From assembly GCA_031283185.1 (NCBI GenBank), contig JAITCH010000009.1, positions 65,190-129,189 on the forward strand: a stretch of 64,000 bases of DNA, read 5' to 3'. The stretch's first letter is position 1, and every line of letters starts with the position of its first letter. The position numbers and the translations under genes were made by a program. The DNA is from Rickettsiales bacterium (GTDB lineage Bacteria; Pseudomonadota; Alphaproteobacteria; Rs-D84). This document shows positions 1 to 8,870 of this stretch, piece after piece. The notes under the pieces are model-generated. The model worked only from the letters and a program-made list of their open reading frames with translations. It ran no database searches and was not told the DNA's origin.

Positions 1-153
1 AACTTTCTAAAACCGCTTTCAGCGGACTTTGGCTATTTTTCCTTGTTTTTATTGCATAACCTTTACGCGGGTTTTGATGGCTTTTTGTGCGTAAAGGGAT
101 ATTAAAAGCCACGCCGCCCTCACATTTTGCACAGAAAAAAACAGGAAAAGATT

Positions 154-1551
154 ATGCAAACAGACATATATAAATACACGCCGGAATTGGCCAAGATGGC
201 CGCCGCGCCCACGCTTAAAAATCATTACGATACCGCATTTCGGAATATCAACGCCATCAGCGCGGCGGATTTCCCAGACCGCCCGCTGATGCTTGAATGT
301 ATATACAACGAAGCCCGCCGGTTGTATCGGGATGCGGTCGCGCTTGATGTTGTGAATCAGTTGATTGAATTTCCGGTGGCGGAAACCGGGACGCATATCA
401 GTTTTACAAAGCGCAAGAATCAGAACGGCGACGCACCGATGATAAAAAATGTTTTGCTGTCGGCGGCGTATAACGCATCGCGTGGCTTGGATATGCACAT
501 TTCGTTTTCCGGGTCGAATATAAAGTTGTCGAACGACGACGCGCCGGGTCATATACAGATCGGGTCGCAGATTATTCCGATCGCATCGCGCAAGACGCTG
601 AACCAGAATTTCGCATATGGCTTTCCAAAGTTGGATAAAGAATTTTTGAATGTTAATTTACTGCACGCCGTGGAATATAAAATGATGTGGAATTCAATGA
701 CGAATGAGGAAAGGTCGGCGAACACAAAAATCGCCAGCCTATTCCAGGGGCAAATTTCCGATTACGCGTCGTGGACAAGGTTCGTGCAGAATGTTAAGTT
801 TTCCAAAAATGTTGCGGATATGTCCGCGCGGGTTTTGCAGGATTATCCATTGTCGGACAGGACGGGCTTTTCGTGCGATAAGATTCGTGATGAATATGAT
901 CGCCTGTTGGCGGCGAATGAAGACGCGCAGGACATTTCAGATTGCGCGGCGTTTCAGACTTCGTTTGCGCTGTCAAAAATTTTAAGACCGCTTAATGTGA
1001 ATCAAATAACTTTGGACTTCACGAAGATTGCGCGGCGATTCATAGAGCGCAGCCGCGAGAATCCAGAATCTCCATTCACCCGCGCAATCGCCGACCCAGA
1101 ATTTATCAAGGGGCTTGAACGCGCATTTTGGATTGGAAATAGTGCGAAGATTGATGAAGAAACAAATATGCCGGGCAGCGCGATTATGATGGCGGCGTGC
1201 TTGTTTTCGGGACTTGTTCCACACGGCGGCCGTTTGCAGTCAATATATGGCGCGGATGTCCGTGATGCCGTGGCGAAATTTTGCCGCGGGACAGAAATGG
1301 CGGATGCGGTTCGTTTGATGCCTGTTGAAACTATGTTCACGCATAGATATAAATTGATGAATGGCGACAAGAATCTGGAAGCATTGGATTTGGAAGATTT
1401 GCACGCGGACGATCGCGCGGTGTTGTTGTCGTCTGTGCTTGGACGAAGCGGACAGAGTGTTGCGGAATACGCTGCTGAAACGGGCGCGCCGTCATTGTCG
1501 GAAAACACGAAAATGATGATAGAGAATCATTTGAATCAAAGGTGCAGATAA
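154..1551 (+). CDS. hypothetical protein, ~465 aa
   Basis: Long ORF; start taken at internal ATG (MQTDIYKYTPELAK) behind 'acaggaaaag' RBS-like sequence; no family recognised. Confidence 0.65.
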   Translation: MQTDIYKYTPELAKMAAAPTLKNHYDTAFRNINAISAADFPDRPLMLECIYNEARRLYRDAVALDVVNQLIEFPVAETGTHISFTKRKNQNGDAPMIKNVLLSAAYNASRGLDMHISFSGSNIKLSNDDAPGHIQIGSQIIPIASRKTLNQNFAYGFPKLDKEFLNVNLLHAVEYKMMWNSMTNEERSANTKIASLFQGQISDYASWTRFVQNVKFSKNVADMSARVLQDYPLSDRTGFSCDKIRDEYDRLLAANEDAQDISDCAAFQTSFALSKILRPLNVNQITLDFTKIARRFIERSRENPESPFTRAIADPEFIKGLERAFWIGNSAKIDEETNMPGSAIMMAACLFSGLVPHGGRLQSIYGADVRDAVAKFCRGTEMADAVRLMPVETMFTHRYKLMNGDKNLEALDLEDLHADDRAVLLSSVLGRSGQSVAEYAAETGAPSLSENTKMMIENHLNQRCR

Positions 1552-1552
1552 A

Positions 1553-2173
1553 ATGTATAAGTTGAAAAAAATATCAGGCGAAAGATTTGTCGTAAATTTG
1601 TTTTACGCCAGCACGCAGAATCATTTTTATAAAGATATGTATTCGCAGTTTGGATTAAGTGATGCGCTTGTCTTGCCGGAATTGCACGACCGATTGATGA
1701 TGCTTGCGCCAAAATTGCAAGAACTTGGACTGCGGCTTTTTGTGTATGACGCATATCGGCCGGTTGCAGCGCAAAGGTTTATGTATGATACCGCGCCGGA
1801 AAATCTGCGGGCATATATTGCACGACCACCGACAAGCGAGTCAAAGAACGCGCTTCATACGCGGGGCGCGGCATTGGATTGTTTTCTTGTAAGGGAGGAT
1901 GGAACGCCGTTGAAATTCCCAAGCGCGCCGGACGCATTTTTTAATGGTTGGGAAAAAGACAAAAATTATGATGAATATCTGAAACGGGCGCATTGTGATT
2001 TTTATGATGCGAACTTGCCCGCGGAGATATTTCAGAACCGCGCCCTACTCCAAGACTTGATGCGCGAAATTGGATTAAATCCGTTATCATCGGAATGGTG
2101 GCATTTCTCATTACCTAACGGCGGCGAATATCCAATCATCGAAGACCTGTCTGTCGTAGAAGTCCTAGATTAA
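1553..2173 (+). CDS. D-alanyl-D-alanine dipeptidase (VanX/DdpX family)
   Basis: VYDAYRPVAAQRFM, SxHxxGxALD-like 'HTRGAALDCFL', 'SEWWHFSL' motifs of M15D peptidases. Confidence 0.85.
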   Translation: MYKLKKISGERFVVNLFYASTQNHFYKDMYSQFGLSDALVLPELHDRLMMLAPKLQELGLRLFVYDAYRPVAAQRFMYDTAPENLRAYIARPPTSESKNALHTRGAALDCFLVREDGTPLKFPSAPDAFFNGWEKDKNYDEYLKRAHCDFYDANLPAEIFQNRALLQDLMREIGLNPLSSEWWHFSLPNGGEYPIIEDLSVVEVLD

Positions 2174-2246
2174 AAAGTCCCCTTCGCTGGCGAAGGGGTG
2201 TCGCGCCGTAGCGAAGCGAAGGCGGACGGGGTAGTGGTAATAATCT

Positions 2247-2402
2247 CAAAAAACATTAGGGGTGTCGCAACGGCTTGATAGGCCGTCCAATACCAAGGAA
2301 ACCCGACCTGCGGTGTATTGTATATACATAAAGTGTTGGGTTTCCGAAGTGTAGTGGGCGGAAATATCAAGTCGGGATGAAAAACACCCCTTATGTTTTT
2401 TG
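2247..2402. ncRNA. Long-hairpin element, subtype G copy 1 (putative structured RNA / terminator-based element)
   Basis: CAAAAAACAT...ATGTTTTTTG and GGGGTG...CACCCC outer helix; TCGCAACGGC...GATGAAAAA loop motifs; homologous to 48992..49146. Confidence 0.6.
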
Positions 2403-2412
2403 ACCTTACCCC

Positions 2413-2901
2413 TTAACTGCAATCTTCATCCGACCAACATTCTGATTGCGTGGCAAAGATGACTTGCCACTTTCCATCCTTTTCCCGCCGCAAATACACT
2501 GACACATTGTTTGCGTCTTTAAGCGACATATCAATTTTTTCCAACTTCCCGTTTTCAGCATTCATAACGCAGGACTTGTCGTCTGCGATCGTGCATACAT
2601 TTTTGCGCCGGTTGACATACATATCAACGATTGCGTATTTATAGTCTTGCCCGCCAAGGTGAGCCATTGCATTTTTCATATTCTGCGAGTATTTCACACC
2701 GACTTTTTTGCACAGGTCGGCATCGTCTCGAATGACACAGGCGATGATGGTGTCAAAGACGCATATAGGGTCGTCATTGCGCCCGACGCATTCGCCGGTT
2801 GCTGGGATCATTCGCACTACGCGTTCTGCGAATAAAGGTTCTGCGGCACTTGCTGCGCCGGTCATAAGCATAGCGAAAATCGCAAACAATAATTTATTCA
2901 T
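2413..2901 (-). CDS. hypothetical exported protein
   Basis: ORF with signal peptide (MNKLLFAIFAMLMTGAASAAEP). Confidence 0.65.
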   Translation of the reverse strand: MNKLLFAIFAMLMTGAASAAEPLFAERVVRMIPATGECVGRNDDPICVFDTIIACVIRDDADLCKKVGVKYSQNMKNAMAHLGGQDYKYAIVDMYVNRRKNVCTIADDKSCVMNAENGKLEKIDMSLKDANNVSVYLRREKDGKWQVIFATQSECWSDEDCS

Positions 2902-3916
2902 TGAATAATACTCCTTCTGTATTGATGACTGTGTTGCTGCCTTTTATCAGTTCAAAGTGGATATGTTGCGGAATATCTTTTCCATAGTAATGTTTAATGT
3001 CTTGGGAATATCCGATTATATCACCTGCATTAACGCGGTCTTTGTATTTCAGATTTGATTGGACATAAAGTATGCGGCTTTTGGTTCCGTTGTCATTGCG
3101 GATTTCGACAAGTTTAAGGTTGCTGCGTCCGCCATAAACTGGGGCGATTCTGACGACCTCGCCCGAGAATAAGGCGGGCATAGCGGTATTGATTGGCATT
3201 TCGTGTCCTTTCACGAAAAGGTCTGTGCCGAGGTGGTCTCGCGCGCCGTGGTCGCGTGATGCGCCGAGATGTCCGCTTCCACCACCGCTTTTTTCTGTGC
3301 GGATGGTAAAGCCGTATTGTGCGGCGATTTGTTGTGCGTGGCCGACATCGGACAGGCGAAGTGCAGAGATGTCTTGAACATTCCAAACGCTGTGGTTGCT
3401 GCGCCCGTGAAGTTGTGTCAGATGGAGTGCGGAATAAGAAGATGGCTCGGATGGACGCGGGATGACGATTGCCTTGCCGATGTCGGGTATGGAGATGCCG
3501 CCTTCGACCATATTTCCGATAAAGCCGTCTGGTGCGCGCCCGGATTTTTGTTGTGCGATTGCGCGGCGGACGGAGTCTGCGGATACTTTGACTTTTCGGC
3601 AAATGGATTCGTCGAGTTCGCCGCGCCCGCCATAGAATACGACCATAATTGGGCGCACCATTGCGAGGACTGCGAATAGCAGACACAGGTTGCGAAGGTT
3701 ATTCATAATTTTAATTTTCGCGCCACGGATCATAGAGATTGCCCAACCTGCCAAAAGCAGTCCGGCCATTATGTAAAGGATGACTTGGAAGTTATCAAAG
3801 AATTCGAACGCGGATCGGACGAAACAGGATTGATCGGATATGATAAGTGTATCGCCGATTAATTCTGCGTTAATTCCGTTTTCATAAAGGTGCCGAACTA
3901 ATTCATCATTGGTCAT
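2894..3916 (-). CDS. M23-family metallopeptidase-like membrane protein
   Basis: TM segments; C-terminal HLGTDLF ... HIHFEL motifs typical of LytM/M23. Confidence 0.7.
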   Translation of the reverse strand: MTNDELVRHLYENGINAELIGDTLIISDQSCFVRSAFEFFDNFQVILYIMAGLLLAGWAISMIRGAKIKIMNNLRNLCLLFAVLAMVRPIMVVFYGGRGELDESICRKVKVSADSVRRAIAQQKSGRAPDGFIGNMVEGGISIPDIGKAIVIPRPSEPSSYSALHLTQLHGRSNHSVWNVQDISALRLSDVGHAQQIAAQYGFTIRTEKSGGGSGHLGASRDHGARDHLGTDLFVKGHEMPINTAMPALFSGEVVRIAPVYGGRSNLKLVEIRNDNGTKSRILYVQSNLKYKDRVNAGDIIGYSQDIKHYYGKDIPQHIHFELIKGSNTVINTEGVLFNE

Positions 3917-4014
3917 AAATTATAGTCCACTAATTCCCCTCTCATGTGGAGGGGTGTCGCGCCGTAGCGAAGCGTAGGCGGACGGGGTGGTTGGTGCTTC
4001 CCCAATCTCCACAC

Positions 4015-4695
4015 TCAAAAAATATCTCTTAACGCAGGCGGCAACTCAAACTCGCTGTCGCCGTCGTTGGCGGGCTCGCTGTCATTCCAGTCAAAAAGAG
4101 AAGGTCCATTAACTTCGACCTTTGCTTTTCTTCCACGGCGAAAACTGAGGATATTTTTGAATTCGGAAAATCCGCGGGCGGTTTTTGATGCGAGGCTTTC
4201 GTTAATTTTATCCCAGTCATTTGGATTTATTGCGACCATTTCCTTGGCCAGGTCTTGAACAGATTTTGGAAATGCTGTTGTAGCGGCTGGGTCTTCGTTT
4301 GCGATGTCTTGGATTGGGGGAACATCGCTAAGGATTTCTTCCAAGTCATCGGAATTCTTAACCACCCTCACCGGCATCTCGTCATCCTCTGGCTCAAAAG
4401 TCCCCTTCGCTGGCGAAGGGGTGGCGGCGACAGCCGCCGGGGTAGTGGTAATAACCGGCGAAGACAGATTTCCCAAAATAGACTTTTTTCCAGCCGGGGC
4501 GGCAACTGAACTTGCAGCCCGCACGGCGACATTCTGGGCGACTTCGGCATCGCTAGCGTCTTCATCGACTGGCATAGCGAACAGCAACACATCGCTACCC
4601 AGTTTCAGTTGGCGGCGAATGTCGTCCATTGCGCGCTTTATTTCTGCGGGCTGGAAGAATTGCCCACCTGATATATATATGATTTTAGTTTTCAT
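4015..4695 (-). CDS. hypothetical acidic protein with in-frame repeat insertion
   Basis: ORF; in-frame TTTPAAVAATPSPAKGTFE peptide derives from a type A hairpin repeat. Confidence 0.55.
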   Translation of the reverse strand: MKTKIIYISGGQFFQPAEIKRAMDDIRRQLKLGSDVLLFAMPVDEDASDAEVAQNVAVRAASSVAAPAGKKSILGNLSSPVITTTPAAVAATPSPAKGTFEPEDDEMPVRVVKNSDDLEEILSDVPPIQDIANEDPAATTAFPKSVQDLAKEMVAINPNDWDKINESLASKTARGFSEFKNILSFRRGRKAKVEVNGPSLFDWNDSEPANDGDSEFELPPALRDIF

Positions 4696-4775
4696 TTAAG
4701 ATTATCCGCATATAGTTTTAACATTATATCATATTTTATTTGACTTAGGGCTAAAATTTTTCCAAATTAAGGGCT

Positions 4776-4991
4776 ATGAGAGAAATCAAGACAGAAATTT
4801 TATCGGAACTAGACGACCTAGAAATGGCGATTGCGGCGCGGCTATTGGTTGCAAAGCGTTCGGAACCCCAGCAAACTGACCTAGAAACGGCGATTCTCAG
4901 TCGTCAGGTTCAGTCGCTGCGGGCGGCGAACGCGCGGGCGAACGCATATATTGGCGAGGCGTTAGTGTTATTGAAAAAGGGGAAGAAATGA
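4776..4991 (+). CDS. small coiled-coil protein upstream of zapA
   Basis: ORF overlapping zapA start; coiled-coil composition. Confidence 0.6.
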   Translation: MREIKTEILSELDDLEMAIAARLLVAKRSEPQQTDLETAILSRQVQSLRAANARANAYIGEALVLLKKGKK

Positions 4992-5281
4992 GCACGGTCG
5001 CGCTAAAAATAGCGAATAACACATATGCGATTGGGTGCGAAGACGGACAGGAATCGCGTCTGATAGAGTTATCAAGGGTTGTGGATGCTCGGGCTCAGCA
5101 GATATTGGATCAGATTGGGGATTTACCGGACGAGACATTGCTGGCGACTACTTGCGTAGTTTTGGCGGATGAATTATCTGGCAAAGCGGGGGCGGACACG
5201 GGGACGGCGGCGAACGATACGGATTTGGAAGAAATCCTTGCTCGTATCAAACGCATCGCCAAATCCCTATCCAGCAAATAA
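4988..5281 (+). CDS. zapA: cell division protein ZapA
   Basis: VALKIANNTYAIGCEDGQESRLIELSRVVDARAQQI is ZapA-like. Confidence 0.8.
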   Translation: MSTVALKIANNTYAIGCEDGQESRLIELSRVVDARAQQILDQIGDLPDETLLATTCVVLADELSGKAGADTGTAANDTDLEEILARIKRIAKSLSSK

Positions 5282-5360
5282 AAGTCCCCTTCGCTGGCGA
5301 AGGGGTGGACTGCGAAGCAGGACGGGGTAGTGGTAAATCGGCAAACAAAGGAGGATCAAA

Positions 5361-5732
5361 ATGATTTTAGGAACAGGCGTAGATATAGCTGTGTGCAGCA
5401 GGTTTCTTGATTGGACGGACTTCAAAAAGGGTCGGATTTTCACAAAGAAAGAATTAGACTTCGCGGCAGAAGATAATTGCAACGAAGAAAAGCACTTGGC
5501 GAAATTCTGGTGCGCGCGCGAAGCGTTTGTAAAGGCACTCGGCACGGGGTTTGATAAGGGAATTGCGTTCACGGATGTATCGGTTTTGCACGATGACGCG
5601 GGCAAGCCGGAATTGCTGGTTGCGGGCGAAGCGCGGAAATGTTTGCTTGCATTGGATAAGGACGCAAAGACATTTTTGTCCTTGGCGGATGACGGCGATT
5701 ATGCAATTGCGAATGTCATAATAGAGAAATAA
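5361..5732 (+). CDS. acpS: holo-[acyl-carrier-protein] synthase
   Basis: MILGTGVDIAVCSRF; FTKKEL; LAKFWCAREAFVKALGTGF motifs. Confidence 0.92.
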   Translation: MILGTGVDIAVCSRFLDWTDFKKGRIFTKKELDFAAEDNCNEEKHLAKFWCAREAFVKALGTGFDKGIAFTDVSVLHDDAGKPELLVAGEARKCLLALDKDAKTFLSLADDGDYAIANVIIEK

Positions 5733-5736
5733 AAAT

Positions 5737-6468
5737 TTAATAATCTGCGGAAATGAAATAAAGTCCGCAGGCTGGCGCAGTTTGTCCAGCCGCCGCGCGA
5801 TTTTCGGCGGCAATAATTTCGTTAATTTCCAATGGTTTCCCCAGGCCAATATCTGCCAGGGTTCCGACCATATTGCGAACTTGATGGTGCAGGAACGAAC
5901 GCGCAGAAAAATAGAAACTGACTACATCGCCGTTCTGTTCAATACGCGCGGCGTCCAGGGTTTTAATTGGGGACGCGGCTTGACATTCGCTTGATCGGAA
6001 TGAATTAAAATTGTGGTGGCCGATTAATTTTTTTGCCTCAGTTGACATTAAATCCAAATCCAAAGACCTTGGAATCCACCACGCGCGATTTGCCATCAGG
6101 CGCGATGGTGCGCGGCGGCACAGGACATCATATCTGTAATGACGCGCCCGCGCCGAAAACCGCGCGTGAAAATCGGCATTAACTTGTTCCGCTAGCAGCA
6201 CTGCGACCGGCGAATCTTTCAGATAAAAATTGAGTGCGCCGCGCAAAGTGTCAGCGTCTGTTTCTTTTACAATATCAAAATGTGCAGGCATTGCGATCGC
6301 ATGAACGCCAGCGTCGGTGCGACCTGCGGCGACTGGTTCGACTCGTTCACCGCAAAAACCAAAAATTGCATCGGATAACAGGGCTTGCACGGATTGACCA
6401 TTATCTTGCGATTGCCATCCGACCAAGTTTGTTCCATCATATTCAATAAGGACTTTCCACCGCGTCAT
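5737..6468 (-). CDS. truA: tRNA pseudouridine(38-40) synthase TruA
   Basis: YDGTNLVGWQ, AAGRTDAGVHA, FLHHQVRNMVGTL motifs. Confidence 0.95.
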   Translation of the reverse strand: MTRWKVLIEYDGTNLVGWQSQDNGQSVQALLSDAIFGFCGERVEPVAAGRTDAGVHAIAMPAHFDIVKETDADTLRGALNFYLKDSPVAVLLAEQVNADFHARFSARARHYRYDVLCRRAPSRLMANRAWWIPRSLDLDLMSTEAKKLIGHHNFNSFRSSECQAASPIKTLDAARIEQNGDVVSFYFSARSFLHHQVRNMVGTLADIGLGKPLEINEIIAAENRAAAGQTAPACGLYFISADY

Positions 6469-7265
6469 TCCCAGCTTCCCTTGTGTCCGTTGATGAATGC
6501 GGAAAAATCCATTTCTTTTTTACCAGCCGGATGAACGCGCAAAACTTCCAACTTGCCGTCATTCAGCCGCGTTTCGGTTATTTTCAGGTCAACTCCGCTG
6601 TGCCTCGCGCGCACGGGATATGCACGAACCATATTGTGCATCCGCACCGGGTCGGAAAAGTCCGCGACCAACATTTCCTTTGTTATTTTTCTCGTCATAG
6701 TTGGTTCGCCGATTTGTTTTACGCCCGGAAATTTTTCAGGCGCGGATAGGTATTCCAAAACCATTTCGGTTGAAATTTCTGATATGCGTTTTTTCAATTC
6801 GGATTTTTGTTCGTCTTTGCCGATGGACATTTTGCGACAGATGAAAATATCTCCGTCATCAAGCCCTTCACCCATTTTAATCAGACATACGCCGGATTCG
6901 GTATCGCCATTCATAATCGCGCTGACGAACGGGGACGCGCCGCGATATTTCGGCAGCAGACTGGGGTGAAGATTTATGCAGCCCATCTTCGGGGCGGATA
7001 AAACCGCGGCGGGTAAAATTACGCCGTATGCTGCAACCAATGCAATGTCCGCATTCAGATTCTGAAACGCCACGACATCCTCTGCGGCGCGAAAATTTTT
7101 CGGGACAAAGACGGGAATGGAGTGTTTGTTTGCCCAAATTTCCGCGGAAGATTCCGGGCGCGTATAAACTGCGGCTACCTCGTGTCCATTGGCGCGAATG
7201 GCTTCAAACACGGGCATTGACCAGTCGGAATCGCCCATCGCGCTGGACATCAGAATGATTTTCAT
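6465..7265 (-). CDS. fmt: methionyl-tRNA formyltransferase
   Basis: AAYGVILP, NLHPSLLPKYRGASP motifs; next to def. Confidence 0.93.
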   Translation of the reverse strand: MKIILMSSAMGDSDWSMPVFEAIRANGHEVAAVYTRPESSAEIWANKHSIPVFVPKNFRAAEDVVAFQNLNADIALVAAYGVILPAAVLSAPKMGCINLHPSLLPKYRGASPFVSAIMNGDTESGVCLIKMGEGLDDGDIFICRKMSIGKDEQKSELKKRISEISTEMVLEYLSAPEKFPGVKQIGEPTMTRKITKEMLVADFSDPVRMHNMVRAYPVRARHSGVDLKITETRLNDGKLEVLRVHPAGKKEMDFSAFINGHKGSWE

Positions 7266-7771
7266 TTCTGCGCCTTTTTAACCTTGGACAGAATCATCAT
7301 CCGGCGGAGTCCGCTGATCTTGTCGATGAACAGGACTCCGTCTAGGTGATCGTATTCGTGTTGAATGATGCGCGAAGGGATTCCCTCGAAAATTTCATTA
7401 TGTTGATGACCGTTTTCATCTGTCCATTTAACGCGCACGGATTCTGGTCGGACGACATCTGCGAATACGGGACCCTTTGTTCCCAGCACTGACAGACAGC
7501 CCTCTTCCATTGTAATTTTTTCATCCGAAAAATCGGACAATTCGGGATTGATCATTTTGACCACATCGGCACCGATGCGCGCAACGAACATTCTTTTGTT
7601 CAATCCGACTTGCGGCGCGGCAAGCCCTGCGCCGTCATTGGCGAACATTGCGCGCTCCATATCGGACAGGATTTCGCGCAACTCGTCGTCGACGAATTCA
7701 ACCCACAATGCCGTTTCACGAAGCACTGGATTGCCCACCTGAAAAATTTCCAAATCATTCTTCATATTCAA
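7262..7771 (-). CDS. def: peptide deformylase
   Basis: GAGLAAPQVG, EEGCLS, QHEYDHLDG motifs. Confidence 0.96.
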   Translation of the reverse strand: MNMKNDLEIFQVGNPVLRETALWVEFVDDELREILSDMERAMFANDGAGLAAPQVGLNKRMFVARIGADVVKMINPELSDFSDEKITMEEGCLSVLGTKGPVFADVVRPESVRVKWTDENGHQHNEIFEGIPSRIIQHEYDHLDGVLFIDKISGLRRMMILSKVKKAQK

Positions 7772-8870
7772 CTGCTATTTTTTTGTTGGATGCGATGCCG
7801 CTTTTGTCGCGGATTTTCTCAAACCAGCCGGATATGTTGCCTTTTCCGGCGGATAATTGCCCTAATGCCTCGTCATACGCTTTTTGCGCGCCGTCAAGCC
7901 GTTTGCCGACATCCGCAAAATTTTCTGTAAATCCGACATATTTTTCATAAAGTTTGTTGACCATATCGACGACGATTTCTATATTTTTATCGCGCTTATC
8001 TATTTTCAGCATCGTGTCGATTGTCCGCATCATCGGGAACAGCAGAGACGGCGTGGCAAGCGCGACATTGTTCTTGAAAGAGTATTGATATAGTTCCGGG
8101 TCTTCTTCCAACGCCGCCAAATAAGAATGTTCTAATGGCATAAACATAAAGACATAATCCAGTTGCGAATCTTTTAATTTGTTCTGATATTCTTTATCGC
8201 CAAGTGTATCAATGTGTTTTTTTGTTGCCGCGACAAATTCACGAATATATTTTTTCTTTTCTGATTCGTCTTCGGAATTTGCATATTTCATATAACTTTC
8301 CAATGACAATTTGGAATCAATTACAACGCGCCGATTGTTCGGCAAGTTCAGGACATAGTCGGGGCGGACGCCGGATCCATCTTCACCGCGTGCGAAAACT
8401 TCTTTGGAATACTCGCGCCCTTCAACGAATCCCAGGATTTCAAAGATCCGTTCCAATTGGAATTCGCCCCAGTTTCCCTGCTGTTTTTTGTGTTTTAACG
8501 CGTTCGCTAAATCCGCGGCTTCTTTTTGAAGCGCGCCGGATTGTGCAATCATCGTTTTCATTTGTTCTGCAAAACTGATTTTATTTTCGGCAGTTTTTTC
8601 CAATACATCTTTGATTTGTTTTTGTAATGGGTCTAATACAACGCATAATTTTTCTTGTTGAGTTTCAGCGACAGATTTTTTTTGATGTTCTAAAAGTTCT
8701 GCGGAAATCAGTTTGAATTGGTCAAACATCTTGGAATGGACGGCGCGATTTTCCGCTTCTAATGTTGCCTTTTGTTGCAACACCACTTCATAGCGATGCT
8801 GCGAATACAGCCGCCCGATTAAAACTCCGATAACAAAGCAGACGATGCCTGCAATTATTATTTCAGTCAT
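7755..8870 (-). CDS. rmuC: DNA recombination protein RmuC
   Basis: GNWGEFQLERIFE, PDYVLNLPNNRRVVIDSKLSLESY motifs. Confidence 0.92.
   Translation of the reverse strand: MTEIIIAGIVCFVIGVLIGRLYSQHRYEVVLQQKATLEAENRAVHSKMFDQFKLISAELLEHQKKSVAETQQEKLCVVLDPLQKQIKDVLEKTAENKISFAEQMKTMIAQSGALQKEAADLANALKHKKQQGNWGEFQLERIFEILGFVEGREYSKEVFARGEDGSGVRPDYVLNLPNNRRVVIDSKLSLESYMKYANSEDESEKKKYIREFVAATKKHIDTLGDKEYQNKLKDSQLDYVFMFMPLEHSYLAALEEDPELYQYSFKNNVALATPSLLFPMMRTIDTMLKIDKRDKNIEIVVDMVNKLYEKYVGFTENFADVGKRLDGAQKAYDEALGQLSAGKGNISGWFEKIRDKSGIASNKKIAVEYEE

Noticed and set aside
2247-2402. Known self-cleaving ribozyme (hammerhead, pistol, twister, HDV)
   Set aside because: Core motifs for these classes could not be found; left as unclassified structured element
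3269-3679. Plus-strand ORFs opposite the M23-like gene
   Set aside because: Antisense to a better supported coding region, no recognisable domains
5281-5360. 6S RNA downstream of zapA (usual alphaproteobacterial location)
   Set aside because: Only a type A repeat and the acpS RBS are present in the 80 bp gap
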